This document shows, piece after piece, positions 6,065 through 6,943 of a stretch of 6,943 nt of DNA. Source of the stretch: an uncultured Microbacteriaceae bacterium (GTDB lineage: Bacteria; Actinomycetota; Actinomycetes; Actinomycetales; Microbacteriaceae); NCBI GenBank assembly GCA_903882245.1, contig CAIRWJ010000185.1:1-6943 (forward strand). Reading direction: 5' to 3'. A program made the translations under genes and the position numbers. The number at the start of each line of letters is the position of its first letter. Positions within the stretch are counted from its first letter, which is position 1. The notes beneath the pieces were generated by a model that did not search any database, was not told where the DNA came from, and saw only the letters and a program-made list of their open reading frames with translations.

Positions 6065-6640
6065 TTAGGCGGAGAAACGAATGGTGACCCCGGCCGCAGA
6101 CATCTCGGCAACCGCGGCAATCGTCGTAACCGGAGCCACGCCGACACACAGGTCCGCCAACACAGTGACGGTGTAGCCCTTTGCGATCGCGTCGAGGGCG
6201 GTGGCCCGAACGCAATGGTCGGTGGCTATCCCGACGATATCGAGGTGGTCGGCCTTAGCCTTCCGAAGCACATCATCCAGTGACGCGCCGCCGGGAGTGT
6301 GCCCCTCGAACGCTGAATACGCAGGGTGTCCATCCCCCTTGTAAATCTGAATATCAATGAGTTCAGACTCCAGCCCGGGGTTGTAGGCCGAACCGGTCGT
6401 GCCCTGAACGCAATGCGGCGGCCAGGTGGTGACCAAGTCGGGTTTTGGCGCGAAATGTCCGCCGTTGTCGCCGTCGGGTGAGTGCCAATCGCGCGACGCG
6501 ATGACCTGCGAGTAACTCGATTTGTGTGCGTGAATATACTCCGTGATCGACGTCGCAACTACATTTCCACCTTTGACCCCGAGCGACCCACCTTCGGTGA
6601 AATCATTCTGAACGTCGACGACGATGAGTGCGTTAGTCAT
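6065..6640 (-). CDS. pncA: Nicotinamidase / pyrazinamidase
   Basis: This is a cytosolic isochorismatase-fold amidase that converts nicotinamide to nicotinate for NAD salvage through the Preiss-Handler route. The catalytic triad is visible as Asp9 in VVDVQNDF, Lys101 in IYKGDGHPAYSAFEG and Cys143 in GIATDHCVRATALDA. Metal ligands match the PncA pattern: Asp51 and His53 in SRDWHS, His62 in NGGHFAP and His76 in WPPHCVQG. The IAT before DHC gives the usual cis-peptide position. Length (191 aa) is close to the 186 aa of M. tuberculosis PncA, with a slightly longer loop between His53 and His62. The ATG at 6638-6640 has AGGA 4 nt upstream, and that site overlaps the stop region of the preceding gene, so the two are probably cotranscribed. 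By family knowledge, pyrazinamide would also be a substrate. Confidence 0.95.
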   Translation of the reverse strand: MTNALIVVDVQNDFTEGGSLGVKGGNVVATSITEYIHAHKSSYSQVIASRDWHSPDGDNGGHFAPKPDLVTTWPPHCVQGTTGSAYNPGLESELIDIQIYKGDGHPAYSAFEGHTPGGASLDDVLRKAKADHLDIVGIATDHCVRATALDAIAKGYTVTVLADLCVGVAPVTTIAAVAEMSAAGVTIRFSA

Positions 6641-6646
6641 GCTGTC

Positions 6647-6943
6647 CTAGAACGACGCCAGGTTCGAGCCGCAGGAATAGATCCCTGCGATGAGTTTGTC
6701 GATCGCGGGAATCGCGGTCGCGTCCACCTCACCTCGCGCGACAACCACAAAAGAGAGCCGTCCGTCGCTTTCGGTTTCAATCTGTCCGGCCAATGAGTAG
6801 ACGCCGTAAATCCATCCGGTTTTCGCGAAAACGTGTTCGCGAGCAATCTCGGCGTCACCGACAAAACGACTGGTCAGCGTTCCCGACCGACCAGCGACCG
6901 GGAGAGCATCCCCGATGGCAGCGAGTTTCGCATCTCCCTGGAA
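6647..6943 (-). CDS. dacB: D-alanyl-D-alanine carboxypeptidase/endopeptidase, C-terminal part (PBP4/S13 family)
   Basis: Only the last 98 residues are in the window; the 5' part lies beyond the right edge. The visible part is typical of the C-terminus of DacB/PBP4 (peptidase S13) enzymes, which trim or open peptidoglycan cross-links outside the membrane. LPVAGRSGTLTSRF is followed by the third active-site motif KTG in HVFAKTGWIYGVYSLAG, then LSFVVVARGEVD and an ending IAGIYSCGSNLASF. KTGWI rather than KTGT is, from memory, common in actinobacterial homologues. The catalytic Ser-x-x-Lys and Ser-x-Asn motifs would lie outside the window and cannot be checked. The frame was read directly from the sequence in the window's last minus-strand frame and ends at TAG (6647-6649), 6 nt before pncA. 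Confidence 0.85.
   Translation of the reverse strand, partial: FQGDAKLAAIGDALPVAGRSGTLTSRFVGDAEIAREHVFAKTGWIYGVYSLAGQIETESDGRLSFVVVARGEVDATAIPAIDKLIAGIYSCGSNLASF

Noticed and set aside
6482..6796. Plus-strand 104-codon frame
   Set aside because: It runs antisense across the pncA start and dacB end, has a GTG start without ribosome site and no recognisable domain.
6637..6864. Minus-strand 75-codon frame at the right end
   Set aside because: It is a shadow of the DacB C-terminal frame, which carries the recognisable KTG motif and flanking family sequence.

Overview
The window looks like ordinary chromosome from a moderate-GC actinobacterium, most likely Microbacteriaceae-like. The reasons are actinobacterial-type Tad proteins, a PonA2-like penicillin-binding protein (PBP) with PASTA domains beside a metallophosphoesterase, a probable leaderless promoter, a PncA close to the mycobacterial type, and a DacB-type carboxypeptidase. 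This placement is inferred from protein motifs and gene order; no database was searched.

Region 1 (1-2400, minus strand, read right to left): a 51-aa DUF4177-like protein, a RidA-family imine/enamine deaminase, then two Tad/Flp pilus (type II/IV secretion-like) genes. The ATPase TadA overlaps by 4 nt a compact inner-membrane F protein. That F protein appears to combine the actinobacterial TadB and TadC parts in 256 residues. The TadA Walker A loop has Asp where glycine is nearly invariant.

Region 2 (2401-5974, plus strand): a 49-bp divergent gap with a likely leaderless promoter, a bifunctional class A PBP (GT51 glycosyltransferase, transpeptidase, two PASTA repeats), a membrane-anchored calcineurin-like phosphoesterase 14 nt downstream, and a tRNA-Pro(CGG). 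A perfect 17-bp hairpin follows the tRNA by one base and probably terminates transcription from both sides.

Region 3 (6065-6943, minus strand): the C-terminal 98 residues of a DacB/PBP4-family D-Ala-D-Ala carboxypeptidase, whose 5' part lies beyond the right edge, followed after 6 nt by nicotinamidase PncA.

The themes are peptidoglycan synthesis and trimming (PBP, DacB), surface pili (Tad), and small-molecule salvage or damage control (PncA, RidA). RidA, DUF4177, PBP and phosphoesterase resemble the M. tuberculosis Rv3678c-Rv3683 neighbourhood without the ATPase and WhiB genes between them. I found no mobile element, CRISPR array, phage gene or clearly new system. No stretch over 300 bases lacks a gene. 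The points most worth a second look are the TadA Walker A substitution and the apparent TadB-TadC fusion.
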